Source of the DNA: Siphonodentalium dalli
Taxonomy: Eukaryota > Mollusca > Scaphopoda > Gadilida > Siphonodentaliidae
Assembly: GCA_032622095.1 (NCBI GenBank)
Contig: CP136067.1
Span: 179,712,556-179,776,555 of the forward strand
Direction: 5' to 3'
Length of the DNA: 64,000 bases
Position numbers and translations under genes: made by a program. Position 1 is the stretch's first letter. Every line of letters starts with the position of its first letter. The notes below the pieces were generated by a model that did not search any database, was not told the origin of the DNA, and saw only the letters and a program-made list of their open reading frames with translations. Shown here piece by piece: positions 12,331-38,370 of this stretch.

Positions 12331-13600
12331 GTCTCGGACAAAATTGTGGATGAAGATGGGTAACTCTAAAATCAGGTGGTATTAGGCAAAATTTCGTGAT
12401 ACTTAGGTGATAATACGGCCATATTTTGTTCAAACAAAATGTTGATAAATAACAAGTTTTGGGAAATTTGATACCACAGTTGACAGTGGTTAGCATTATT
12501 TTGTTGCAATAAATCGATTCTGATAACTAAAGCGGATTTTGAATAAATGTTGTTGTTGTTGTATCTTGATGATATGGGGACCGTCTGATCGGATTGAGTA
12601 CCTTTAACTTGACTTGAAACATATTTTATTTGCAAAATATACAAAAGGGATTGGGGCACAAGTTTTTGCAACTTATGAAGCCCCTCTCCTAATACAATAT
12701 TGTAACACACATGTGATCAAGATGACGGTACAAACTTATTTACATGGTGAGAAGTTATGGGAGATATAATGTGTAGCGCCTTCCAGAGATGATCCAACAT
12801 AAGATTGCTTCTTATCTGTGAGAAAATTTGTATTTGATGAATGTCACTATTTTATTAATGTTGGAATGATTTTAACCTTTAACGTAGCTGCTCGTTTTTG
12901 GTACGTCATTCGCGTTGGAACAAATCTCGATCCCAACCAACTAACTCGTGATCAGGTGATCAGTTACTGCTTTACATAGCGCCAAATAAGGTATCTCCAA
13001 ATTATTTTCTAGACGACAACAGATTACCACGTATATTGGTTTCATGTAATATTTACCCCGAGGGGACAGCAATATATGAAATCAGAACGAAGGGTAATCG
13101 ATATCCATTGCTCCCACAGGAAGGCATGCTGAGCGAGCGACACCGCTGAAGGATCTCTATGATGAAATAATGCCTGCTGTCGCACAGAACATAGCAGAAC
13201 TCTCCCAACGAATTACGAACAATTTAGGACACCATATGATAGTTGATGTATTCGTTTCTATAAAGAATACTGTTTACAAATTCTCCAATCCACAAGTACG
13301 GCATAGAGTTACATCATATTAAAGATACTCAATCCGATTCGATGGTCCCCATATCATAAGATTCCAACAACAACATCAACAACATAAGCAGCAACAACAA
13401 TTATCAGTTATCAGAATCGATTAGTTGCCCAAATATAATGCGAACCATAGTCAACTATAGTATAACATTGCCCAAAACATGTTATTCATCAACATTTTGT
13501 TCAACGAAATATTGCCGGTTTGTTAAATTTCTGACGCAAAACAGCCACTTGATTTTAGAGTTATCCATCTTCATCCGCAATTTGGTCCGAGACAGTATTC
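12331..13600. mobile_element. Long inverted-repeat element (arms about 270 bp)
   Basis: The left arm (12331-12605: GTCTCGGACAAAATTGTGG to GATCGGATTGAGTACC) is matched in reverse by the right arm (about 13325-13600: CAATCCGATTCGATGGTCC to CAATTTGGTCCGAGAC). About 720 bp lies between, including a retroelement-like tail at 12606-12700. Each arm contains a TTG/CAA run. It could be one foldback element or two oppositely inserted copies of one repeat. Confidence 0.6.
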
Positions 13601-13836
13601 TAGTCGACCTTTTACTCGGCCACTAAAAATTATTGGTGGTGACAAATATTATATTTAAAAAAATGATATCTAATCACTCTGAGCTTTGATGGGTGGGTTT
13701 CTAGACTCGAATAAAATATATTTACCCCCCCCCACCCAAGCTAAGGAAATAGTATTGGATCTTTAATGCTTAATATATAGGCGCAATCCCATTTGTATTT
13801 GATAATGTGTGTGTATGTATGAGACAGAACGCAACG

Positions 13837-13966
13837 TGCATCTTAATCGAGACTCTTTTATCGAATGTGTTGCGGATGGCGCAAGGATATATTTGCGTAG
13901 CTCGAGCGAAATATAACTTTGCGCCGTCCGCAACGAGTTCGATAAAAGATTCCAGATTATGATGCA
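13837..13966. repeat. Imperfect foldback
   Basis: The arms pair CTTTTATCGAA..TTGCGGATGGCGCAA with TTGCGCCGTCCGCAA..TTCGATAAAAG, around a loop of about 30 bp. No function can be read from it. Confidence 0.6.
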
Positions 13967-14878
13967 AGTTGTGTTTTGTATTTATTCTACACCGTTCAGT
14001 CAGATAAGTTCAATCTATGAATGTCACCTTCATTGTTACTATAAATACCTTTATTGTGAGTTAAGTCTGACAAATAACCAGTAATTATGGGGGGATCACC
14101 GGAAGCGGATGATTGGTGTAATGTACGTCATCTTTCTTGGCGACAACGTCAACAAGAATAGTTCCGGCTTTTATTTCACTAGAGGTATACACTAATATGT
14201 ATTCAATGGATGGGATTCCGTTGAATACATGTGACTCACGTCAAAGGGTGTGTAATAAACATGTATGTTGTATTTGTATTTGATAATGTGTGTATGTATG
14301 AGACATACATATATGTTCATACATAGGTTCGTTGATTCGTTAGGCGTGTAACCATCCACTTTTTGGGGGTGGGGTGGGGGATCCCCAAAGTTGCATACAT
14401 CTCCGTTTCGATTGTTTTGGGGTCATCATATACAATGGTCCACTCTCGGTATTTGTCTGCATTCAATTGCCCCCCCTAAAAACAAGTGTCTATTTTAGAA
14501 GTATTGTCATCCAGTCCTAACTTGAAGTGAACTATGTTCTAATATATATTCTATCTGATCAGAATTGATTGATCCCTACTTCACGGTAGCCATGTCGCTA
14601 TCGATCTTCTATGAAATACACACTTAGTAGGTCTGTTTCGAAGACCCCTGTCCGGAAACGCTTCTATCAATCAATATTGATTTTATTTCGAATTTTCTGG
14701 TATAGTAAATACATATTATCTAAAATCTGCAACTATAGCGGAAGAGACCCAGACGGATCTTTCTGTCTAATTAGTGTTGAAGATATAATTGTGTTGGTGG
14801 ATACCCCCAGTCTATCTGGGCCCAAGACTGTGGATGTATTACACAACAATTATATTAATGCCCTAAATAATCGACTCC

Positions 14879-15403
14879 TTAAAGATACGGGCGGCGTTGT
14901 CGGTGGGTATGTTAAAATATTCACCTCCGTCAAAAACCGCCATAAACAGAAAGAATAGTAAAATATAGACATACCTTGTTCTTATACCAATCAGAAATAT
15001 GGCATAAACAGTATGTTATTGTCAAATGTTTTTCCTTTGTTATGTAAATAAAAGCTAAAAACGTTACAGAACCTGGCTTTTGTTTAGATCCGGATATGGT
15101 AAACACAAAGAGCTTTATATGCTACTGTTTTCCTGATATGGAAATAATAAAGAGCGTTTATATCATGTGTGTGTGATTAACCAATATAATTGAGCTGTGT
15201 TATGTAAACAGAAGCAAAACGCCTGTAACACGATCAGGCTCCTGTTTCCGTACACCATCGTACGTCTTGACGACAATATACTATTTACGCGCTGATTATG
15301 TTTGGCATATGAACAAAACTAGATATATTTTAATATTCCTTCTGTTGATGGCGATTTGAACAAATATGAATATTTCTGCAACGAACGCCGCCCATGCCTT
15401 TAA
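14879..15403. mobile_element. TTAA-flanked MITE, family D
   Basis: It runs from TTAAAGATACGGGCGGCG to CGCCGCCCATGCCTTTAA, about 525 bp, closely related to 31638-32164. The bases just outside are themselves an inverted pair (CTAAATAATCGACTCC at about 14863-14878 and GGAGTCGATTATTTAG at about 15485-15500), so it sits inside an older foldback. Confidence 0.8.
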
Positions 15404-15632
15404 GTGAGATCTTTCCGATGAATGTCGACAAGCCATATTTCCGACTAAATCCTGAACTGTTGCCCATAATTCTGCTGTGGTTAAGGAGTCGATTATTTAG
15501 TGCAATATTGTATGTACATAATTCAAATGTACACAACGATTATAATGAAGAAGGCGAAGGCGATCAAAAGTTGTGGCCAATTTGTGATAGCCGTCAAATC
15601 ACATTGATTGGATAATCCTATACCCACTCCCA

Positions 15633-16103
15633 GTCCTGCTAATATGATATGGTGCGGTTGGATCCTGCTGAATTGCTATGATGCTGTCAGGGCAAACTGA
15701 TGCTGTTATATTTTATTAAATTTTTTTTCGCGGTGTTCCGATAATCTGAACATATCCAGGAAAAGCCATTACGCATATCAAACATTCAGAAACATATTTA
15801 TTGCGAAATATGTGTAATACTGGTTGTATTAGTTGTTGAAAATCGACTATAATCAAGGTGGTTATTCACGTCGTTTTAGAAACACCAGCGCAGGCATTAT
15901 TAAATTTATGAAAAATATATATGTTCTTGAATGTCTCATACACACACTGATTTTTTTCTCTCAAATCGCTCTTATTAGCCAAACACCGCGAAAATGACAA
16001 CTTTAGAAAAAAGAACGGTACTTTTTCGCGACGGCATCAGTTTGCCCTACCCGCATCATAGCAATTCAGCATGAACAGCAGCATCATAGCATATTAGCAG
16101 GAC
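15633..16103. mobile_element. TIR element with about 65-bp terminal inverted repeats
   Basis: The ends GTCCTGCTAATATGATATGG and ..CATAGCATATTAGCAGGAC are inverted. Pairing continues inward through TGAATTGCTATGATGC and CAGGGCAAACTGATGC. It is non-coding, and the superfamily is not assigned. Confidence 0.75.
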
Positions 16104-16214
16104 CACTTAACCAGGGGTATATATATAAACCCAGTTGGTGAATATGAGCCTTGGTGTTCCATAGTCAGGTAACAGGTCCTGGAACTGAAACCTGTCAGAA
16201 ATATCAGTCAACAA

Positions 16215-16555
16215 TTAAAGTGATGTGAAACACCCCGGTAGGGTGATCAAATAGAAATGGAGAATAATCTTGTTCAAAGTAGTAATTTTTTACAAATATT
16301 ATATATATAAACACACACACCGACATTCTTATATATTATTTAAATGCAGTGACTGCCTATGGCGAAATCGTTTTCGTTAGTTTATCGCCGATAGAAGCGT
16401 ATAGTTCAGAAAATGTTTTCTATGGAGTGGTACGGTCGATTTGCTTGAGATTTTAGATGATGTTAGTAGAATGCCTCATTCCTCCAGTTGGCATAGCACC
16501 TGAATACTAACTTATCAGTTTCACGCACCCGAACAAGCACATAATATGTCTTTAA
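16215..16555. mobile_element. TTAA-flanked element, family E
   Basis: It starts TTAAAGTGATGTGAAACAC and ends CATAATATGTCTTTAA. Its right TTAA (16552-16555) is also the left TTAA of the adjoining family A MITE, so the second element used the first one's border as its target. Confidence 0.75.
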
Positions 16556-16941
16556 CCCTTTACCCAACAGAAGGGCCCTGTGCCAATGCATTCTCTTATA
16601 TATGCGAGTCGACCATAGGTCGCCTCGCATATATAAGAGAATGCATTGGCTTAACACATTAAAAATTATAAAATTGTTAAAGAATGTAAGAAAAATTGGT
16701 AAAAAAAGATTTTTTTTAGGTCAATGCATTCTCTTATATATGCGAGGCGACCTATGGTCGACTCGCATATATAAGAGAATGCATTGGCACAGGGCATAAC
16801 TGTAACTATCACAATGTGGTCAATGAGGCGGTTCCAATGATATCCATATTTGTATGGTTCTATTGAGACAGACCGAAGATAATTTAGGCTGTTGAAGCTT
16901 TATTTGGCCGGATTTGGCCGTTTTGTTGGGTAAAGGGTTAA
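16552..16941. mobile_element. Double-hairpin MITE, family A (piggyBac-like), copy 1
   Basis: TTAA-flanked, with terminus TTAACCCTTTACCCAACA. The right half ends GGTAAAGGGTTAA after a run related to TTTGGCCGG. It contains two 69-bp hairpins that are reverse complements of each other (about 16582-16650 and 16718-16792). There are six copies of this family in the window and no transposase. Confidence 0.88.
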
Positions 16942-17408
16942 AGGAAAGGCTTGCAAAACGATGACTGATATATAGTCTCTAGTTACGATATATTGGTTGG
17001 TGATGCCCTTTCCTCTGGATGTCTTGTGATTAAACTGTCCGCCAATTCCCAAAACACGAAGGCGTCAAATCACCACAAGCTAGAACAGACATAAGGTACG
17101 GGAATGATTGTAAAGGAGGAATGGTTCCCAAAAGCGAAATAAAAGCAATATTGAGACAGAACGGCACCAACTTGTCAGACCTATCAATAGAGGTCTCGGT
17201 GTTTATTCGACAGGTAATCCCAGCATTGTCTGAAAATCGGGTAATAAAGCCTAATTTAATAGCAAAATTCACAGCACGGACATAAATCGAAGTTGATATC
17301 GGAAGCGAGACCGTCAGTGCGTGTGTTCCAACGCCGCAGTAAACATGTCGATTGTACAGAAGTCGCCAGCCTTCAAGGTGGTAATGAATGCTCAACAAAC
17401 AGGCAGAT

Positions 17409-17444
17409 TACATCTCTCTCTCTACCTCTCTCTCTTCTCTCTCT

Positions 17445-17527
<83 letters not shown>
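17409..17527 (+). repeat. (CT)n(AT)n microsatellite
   Basis: A long CT run passes into an AT run. The serine/leucine and tyrosine/isoleucine peptides it encodes are artefacts. Confidence 0.95.
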
Positions 17528-19249
17528 CCCTCTCTCTTGTACGACGTACACGTGGTATTTATGGTTCGCCATTCATTTTAACCAGTTGATGATGAAGTAC
17601 TTATTGGTGAGGTATGCTAATAACACCCGGTCACCCATCACACTTTCGGGAAATGTGGGGCTACCTGGATATTGTGCAGACACGTGGCCGATAATATTTA
17701 GCATGTACGTCAATCTCTACCAGAGCGCACCAGTCATACTTCCTTTCTGACTATGTAACCGGTTGGGTACTATAGTCTGTGTTTCTATATTTAACTTGGG
17801 GTTTTCCAACAAAAATGGCGAAACCCGATCGCTCCAAAGTCAAATTTTCTATGTGCTTTGAGAACAATTCCCGCACTAAAAACTTAATGACAGAATGGAG
17901 GATCAGAGCGGTAGTTTTGTTGACGATTTTCGCAAGCTACTCGTCAAAATTGCAGCAAATTAGAACTCTTGTATTTGACTGGCCGTACGAGTTGTGACAA
18001 TGTCGTACACGTGCGTGTAAACTGCTGTGATGATAAACTAATCGGAGAACCGAATCACACTGTTTAGAAATATAGTTCTTCAGTTCTAGTGGGACTTTTC
18101 AGACATAGGGTTCAAGATTTACACAATTTTTCTCTCGATATTTTGTGTGCGTAACAAGAGAAGCGTGTTGCTATGTTCGCTTAGTATGTGTCTTGATATC
18201 GCGGAAGTCCACTAAATGTGGGTAAAATGTCGCCGATAGCAGCGGTCTTACCGAGTCATCAATGGAGGTAAACCCTGTATGGAGTTTGCATGCACGTAAG
18301 AAAACTGACATTTTTTTTGGCTGGCATCGTTGCATGGAAACAAATGCTCTATTCCTATTGTTACTGTAGCATACATTCGAGGCAACAGTACACTTTGTGT
18401 TTTTTTGTTGAAAAGTTTGCAGTTCGTCCAAATTCACAGACAATTTTGACTTTGGCTTTGACATACGCACATGTGAGCTAATTAACCCGTTCTCAACTCG
18501 ATGTTGGACCCCAGACGGACAGCTGGATGCATTTCCATAATTTTATTTATTTATTATTTTTTTGCGGCAATATTTGGCCCTCCACCACCGTACCCCTTGA
18601 ATGATATATATGGTAACTTTCAATCGGAGTAAAACAAAATTTACGCTGCAGTAAATGGGACCACATTACTGGAAGCGTTACACTGTTGTGGTATTTGTCA
18701 AACAGTAGAAAATTAACCATTCGTTTAGAGAACTCAGTCTTTGTCAGTGACATTTTCGAATAGATAATAGATCAGTTCGGTCAATAAAATTGAAACAATA
18801 TGCCTTGAAGTGCTGTTATTCAGTGCATGTAATATGATAACTCTATTTTATAATTTATTTCGATGAAGTCTGGGACTAGAAATGCAATTAAACTACCAAC
18901 GATATATATAAGTCTGCCCCTTTCGGCTTCTGTTATCTGTCATCATCCTTCAATTTGGAGGTGCAAATACCTCGTCAGCACGACATGCCGAAATATTTTA
19001 TAGAATGATTTGCTCTGGCATGGCAACTGGGCATGGTAACACAAATATTTTGTTTACAAACTCAATTTCCTGGTAGCCACATTTTTTCCGGAAGTTGGAT
19101 CTGTAGGGTGCCGGTTGATAACACTGAACTCAACCTTTCTGCATCTCTCGCTAAAATTATTTCCCAGACATTTTGGAATTCGATTGATCAAATCAAGATG
19201 ATCTAAATTTAGGTCGACGTAGCCAGGTAGATGACAATTGGTTACTGAT
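17528..19249. other. No gene supported
   Basis: Only short open frames occur. This is one place where a missing 5' exon of the HVCN1-like gene could lie. The best small frame starts at 17895 but has no matching splice donor, so I do not call it. Confidence 0.35.
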
Positions 19250-19659
19250 TTAACCCTTTACCCAACAAACCGGCCAAAACCGGCCAAAACCGGCCAAATA
19301 AAGCTTCAACAGCCTAAAATATCTTCGGTCTGTCTCAATAGAACCATACAAATATGGATATCATTGGAACCGGCTCCTTGACCACATTGTGATAGTTACA
19401 GTTATACCCTGTGCCAATGCATTCTCTTATATATGCGAGTCGACCATAGGTCGCCTCGCATATATAAGAGAATGCATTGGCCTAAAAAAATCTTTTTTTT
19501 AACACTTTTTACCATTTTTTCTTACATTCTTTAACAATTTTATAATGTTTAATGTGTTAAGCCAATGCATTCTCTTATATATGCGAGGCGACCTATGGTC
19601 GACTCGCATATATAAGAGAATGCATTGGCACAGGGCCGTTCTGTTGGGTAAAGGGTTAA
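19250..19659. mobile_element. Double-hairpin MITE, family A, copy 2 (reverse orientation)
   Basis: Both ends are TTAA plus CCCTTTACCC-type repeats. The CCGGCCAAAACCGG run is at the left, so this copy is inverted relative to 20982-21381. Confidence 0.88.
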
Positions 19660-19984
19660 GGGGCTGCACGAAGACGGAGAGTATTGGCCATGCAGTCATG
19701 TATAATACCGTTAAATATGTGGCTTCAGTTTATATATATATCGTTTTGGTTACTGTACGAATATAGTTCACTTGTTTAAATAAACAGTTCAACAAAGTCT
19801 AAGACCTGAGGGTGTAAAGTCGTTTGTTGAACTTATTATCTGAACATTCCCTATAATCATTGGGAATCATAACTCGTCGGTACTTATATCATTACAACAG
19901 CTTGTAAATGAATATTTTATCATTGGATAATATACTTGTATAACTGAGTGTGAGAATCCAATTAGTTATGAAAGGGTTAAACGT

Positions 19985-20100
19985 GTTATTGTCAAAATTG
20001 ATTTGACTTGACTTAAAACATATTTTATTTGCATGATAAGCAAAAGTTATTGGTGCACACGTTTTTTGCAACTTATGAAGCCCCGCACATGTAAGCAAGA
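19985..20100 (-). repeat. Retroelement-like 3' tail repeat
   Basis: It shares TTGACTTGA..AACATATTTTATTTGCA and TTGCAACTTATGAAGCCCC with 12606-12690. On the minus strand it reads like a transcript end with AATAAA just before an ACTTGA-rich tail. It lies upstream of the first HVCN1-like exon found here. Confidence 0.5.
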
Positions 20101-20180
20101 TTGTCCATTGTTCAAGGTGTCTCTCGTGTCTGTGTTGCTATCATTCAATTTATATGTAACTCTGTTATTGTCCATTTCAG

Positions 20181-35369
<15,189 letters not shown>

Positions 35370-35588
35370 AATCCAGTTCCAGGAAATGTCAGTTACATGC
35401 CCGTTGGGTCGGACATTTCCAAATGGTACATCAACCTCTACGACTGTTTAACATGTCCAACCTAATACCCCATACGGTTGGAAATTATACATCTGATGGT
35501 CATTTCAGCCCAACAAATTAACCGAGAGTCGGGAAATATTCGACTTTTCACATTGAATATAATGGTTGGAAAATCAAAGCACAGTTCC

Positions 35589-35594
35589 AATAAA
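35589..35594 (+). promoter_or_regulatory. Candidate polyadenylation signal AATAAA
   Basis: The first AATAAA after the stop of exon E, about 220 bases downstream. Position fits a 3' UTR end. AT-rich sequence makes such matches common. Confidence 0.4.
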
Positions 35595-36059
35595 TATTTG
35601 GTCTGAAATTTTCAACTAGTTTTGTCAAAATTTCAATTTGTCGCCACGTCCTTAACAGTTACATGTAATGCACTCGTGATGGGAATGGTTTTGTTTCTTT
35701 GGATTAAACATTAAACCACATCAAACAACAAAGTTCCTATCTGCACCCCTCCAACGTTTGGTTGGAATTTTCCAACTGCTTCCTCGAGTTGTTGGAAATT
35801 TCCATTCTGGCACCCCACTAAGGTTGGAAACTTTCCAACTGATGGTCATTTCATTCCAAACTTTTGTTCGAAGGTCGAAAGATATGCGACTGTTTAATCA
35901 CAACAACTCACCCATTACATGTAACTTCTGGTAAGAAAATCTAACTAGTAGTAAAGTGTGATATTTCTGATTGTTACCCAATAGTAGAGTTTTACTTCGT
36001 AAATCATTGGGATTTAGAATTAACTGGTTCACCCCAAATTCGCGTTCGTAACGCCACAA

Positions 36060-36205
36060 CGAACTGTTGCCCGCCCTGAATTAACTGTTGCCCGGTTTGC
36101 AATCACGGTCAGCTTTCGTGACGTCACGAGTGAACTGTTGCCCGACCAGAGCGAACTGTTGACTGGCTCCGAGCGAACTGTTGACTGGTCCGAACGAACT
36201 GTTAC
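36060..36205 (+). repeat. Short repeats of GAACTGTTG(CCCG/ACTGG)
   Basis: About six spaced copies of GAACTGTTGCCCG or GAACTGTTGACTGG. The same motif forms the inner arms of the foldback just downstream. Confidence 0.6.
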
Positions 36206-36362
36206 ATGGTTTGCAATTTCCGTGACGTTTCGGCTATTTCCGCAAATTTCCGGTTTCGTTTTTTAATTATACCGGATTTCTGCATTGTCACTGTCACGCT
36301 CGAAAAACAACACATTTATTTTGAATTAATCGCTGAATATGTCTCGATTGTATTGGGTAACA

Positions 36363-36539
36363 AAGCAATTATTTCATGTGTCTTTTGGGAACAGGCAAAA
36401 TTGTTGTCCCTCGGTATCAGGAATGACTATCGAACTGTTGCCCTCGGCCTTCGGCCTTGGGCAACAGTTCGATAGTCATTCCTGATACCTCGGGACAACA
36501 ATTTTGACTGTTCCCAAAAGACACATGAAATAATTGCTT
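36363..36539. repeat. Foldback with arms of about 80 bp
   Basis: The left arm (AAGCAATTATTTCATGTG .. CGAACTGTTGCCC) pairs with the right arm (GGGCAACAGTTCG .. CACATGAAATAATTGCTT) around CTCGGCCTTCGGCCTT, with a few mismatches. Confidence 0.85.
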
Positions 36540-36832
36540 ACTGATATTGTGCCAGGCATGAAATTTCCCAAGTTTGACCCCCCCATCCGTTGTCACATTC
36601 CTGGCCCTACGTATCCTCATTTCGTGACGTTATAAGTTGTATTGGTAAAAGTGCGACACGAGGTTAATGTGTACTGTGAGATGGCAACACACTGATTAAC
36701 ACATGGTTATTCCGTCTCTTTAGGGTAATGGATTGCCATTGTCGATATCGTACATGATTTTACAAACAACGATCCATTATTTTAATAACCGACGCTCAAT
36801 ATCCAATTTAATGAACGGATATTTTACTGTGG

Positions 36833-37086
36833 GCGATTTCATTTTATATGTGACTTGTATGTATGATTCCATAATGTGTGCAATGGGTTTTCAAGTATAA
36901 TATCGCTCTTATTGATTGGTAGATCATGCCAGAAGGCATAGACACACACACACATATATATATATGTGTGTGTGTGTCTATGCCTTCTGGCATGATCTAC
37001 CAATCAATAAGAGCGATATTATACTTGAAAACCCATTGCACACATTATGGAATCATACATACAAGTCACATATAAAATGAAATCGC
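36833..37086. repeat. Perfect 254-bp palindrome
   Basis: Arms of 127 bp meet without a spacer between 36959 and 36960, inside an alternating CA/TA/TG core (ACACACATATATATATGTGT). I find no mismatch in the arms. The outer ends are GCGATTTCATTTTATATGTG and its complement. Confidence 0.92.
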
Positions 37087-37646
37087 CTCGTCACTCGGGT
37101 TTTGTATAACTTCAAATTCCAGGCATGTCGTTTCACGAATAGGCGTTGAATTTTCAACTGTTAACTGTTAATATTTCTCCAATATAATTCCTTTCCCGCG
37201 GGTGGCATGTTGTAGCACCCCTCATGATAAGATCTAAAGTAATATATAGTAATTTACATGTAAATGTTGTCTTAGATCTTCAGTATTATCAGCAATCTCA
37301 ATTAAACTACAAGATCGCCAAATCTCCGATTATGCATACCGCTCGCACCCATCCGCCATTCAATGTTAATTCTACGCAAAATCCGAAATATGCCGCATAA
37401 ATAATTTAATACAAATGCCGAAACTTGAGGGAAAAACTCTCGATGATATTCGAAAATCTATCGCAGACGGAGCTCATTGTCGATACGCCGTGTTCAGCCA
37501 ACGGTCAGAAACGCAATGGGGTACTACCTGTCCATTAAGTTGACAATGGGTTAAGGTGTCATACCATCCGTGCAGCCAATGGGCGAGTGGATATGTCCGA
37601 ACGCATGGGTCAAACAAATGGACTCGACCATGTTTTAAGTCAGATA

Positions 37647-37724
37647 ATAGCTGAAAACTGTACATTATTTCAGCGAATGGAATGATCGATCCATTCCCTG
37701 AAATAATGTACAGTTTTCAGCTAT
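37647..37724. repeat. Short foldback
   Basis: ATAGCTGAAAACTGTACATT and its complement, then CAGCGAATGGAATGATCGATCCATTCCCTG as an imperfect inner stem. It lies about 60 bases before the ATG at 37786. Confidence 0.8.
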
Positions 37725-37785
37725 CCTATACGTATATAGAAACCATCGAGTACAATAAGCAACTTGAGATCCAACAGACAAATCA

Positions 37786-38325
37786 ATGTTTTCATATGTT
37801 GCAGTTACGAAGCCTTATGAAAACGCCACTATGCAAGCCATATCGTCGTCTACGTCACTAATGTTGATCAGCACGCTGGGCCCACGTCACAGAAGAGCTC
37901 ATAACAGCGAAGAAGAATTCTATCGCCGGTTGCTTACCAACACATTGGACGAGGAAATGGAAGTGAACGAACGCGAAGAAGTTGACGAGCCTTCTTCTGA
38001 CGACATCGATAAAATAGACGATGAGCTCGCGACGAGCGAATTCGATAGCAACGTGAACGAAAATCACGACGGTAATCCGGGACCTCTCCGGTCTGTTTGT
38101 TCTTCAGAAGGGGAGAGAAAACGTTCTGAGTTCCGAAAAAAGCGCCGATTCACTTTGCCGTCGAGGCTAGCTCGAACCTTCAGTCGGAGCAAAAGTAGTT
38201 CGGAGAAGGACGACAGGAACGGTAACTGTATTGACTTTGAGGGCGAGCCGAGACGCAACGTTAATGCTAGTAAGGGCTCAGGTAGCAGCATTCCCGCCAT
38301 GGTCTCACCGAACCCAAACTATGTG
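37786..38325 (+). CDS. Candidate first coding exon of an unrecognised gene
   Basis: An open frame of 180 codons from ATG 37786 to a donor-like GTG|GTACGT at 38326 (phase 0). If not spliced, the frame runs on to a stop at 38370. The composition is protein-like: an early Ser/Thr-rich stretch (MQAISSSTSLMLIS, possible internal start), an acidic helix-forming segment (LLTNTLDEEMEVNEREEVDE), a disordered Asp/Glu/Ser part and a basic patch (RKKRRFTLPSRLARTFSRSK). Codon use is more GC-rich than the flanks. No family is recognised. The basic patch loosely resembles the one in HVCN1-like exon A, and both are followed by SPNP, which could mean a related N-terminus, but this is weak. No later exon is identified. 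Confidence 0.5.
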
Positions 38326-38370
38326 GTACGTATAAGCACGGAATTAAAGATGCCCCATCCGAAATGTTAG

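Noticed and set aside
17293-17750. Ser/Leu-rich open frames
   Set aside because: They are created by the CT microsatellite. The same holds for 28274-28589 (CT), 59626-60072 (ATT) and 3950-4235 (trinucleotide runs).
17895-17963. Small frame MEDQSGSFVDDFRKLLVKI as a possible first exon of the channel
   Set aside because: No GT donor in the phase required by exon A before the stop codon; too short to judge.
20033-20180. The longest open frame reaches upstream of exon A to 20033
   Set aside because: The part before 20181 is a dispersed retroelement-like tail also present at 12606-12690, and a good splice acceptor (TCCATTTCAG) lies at 20171-20180.
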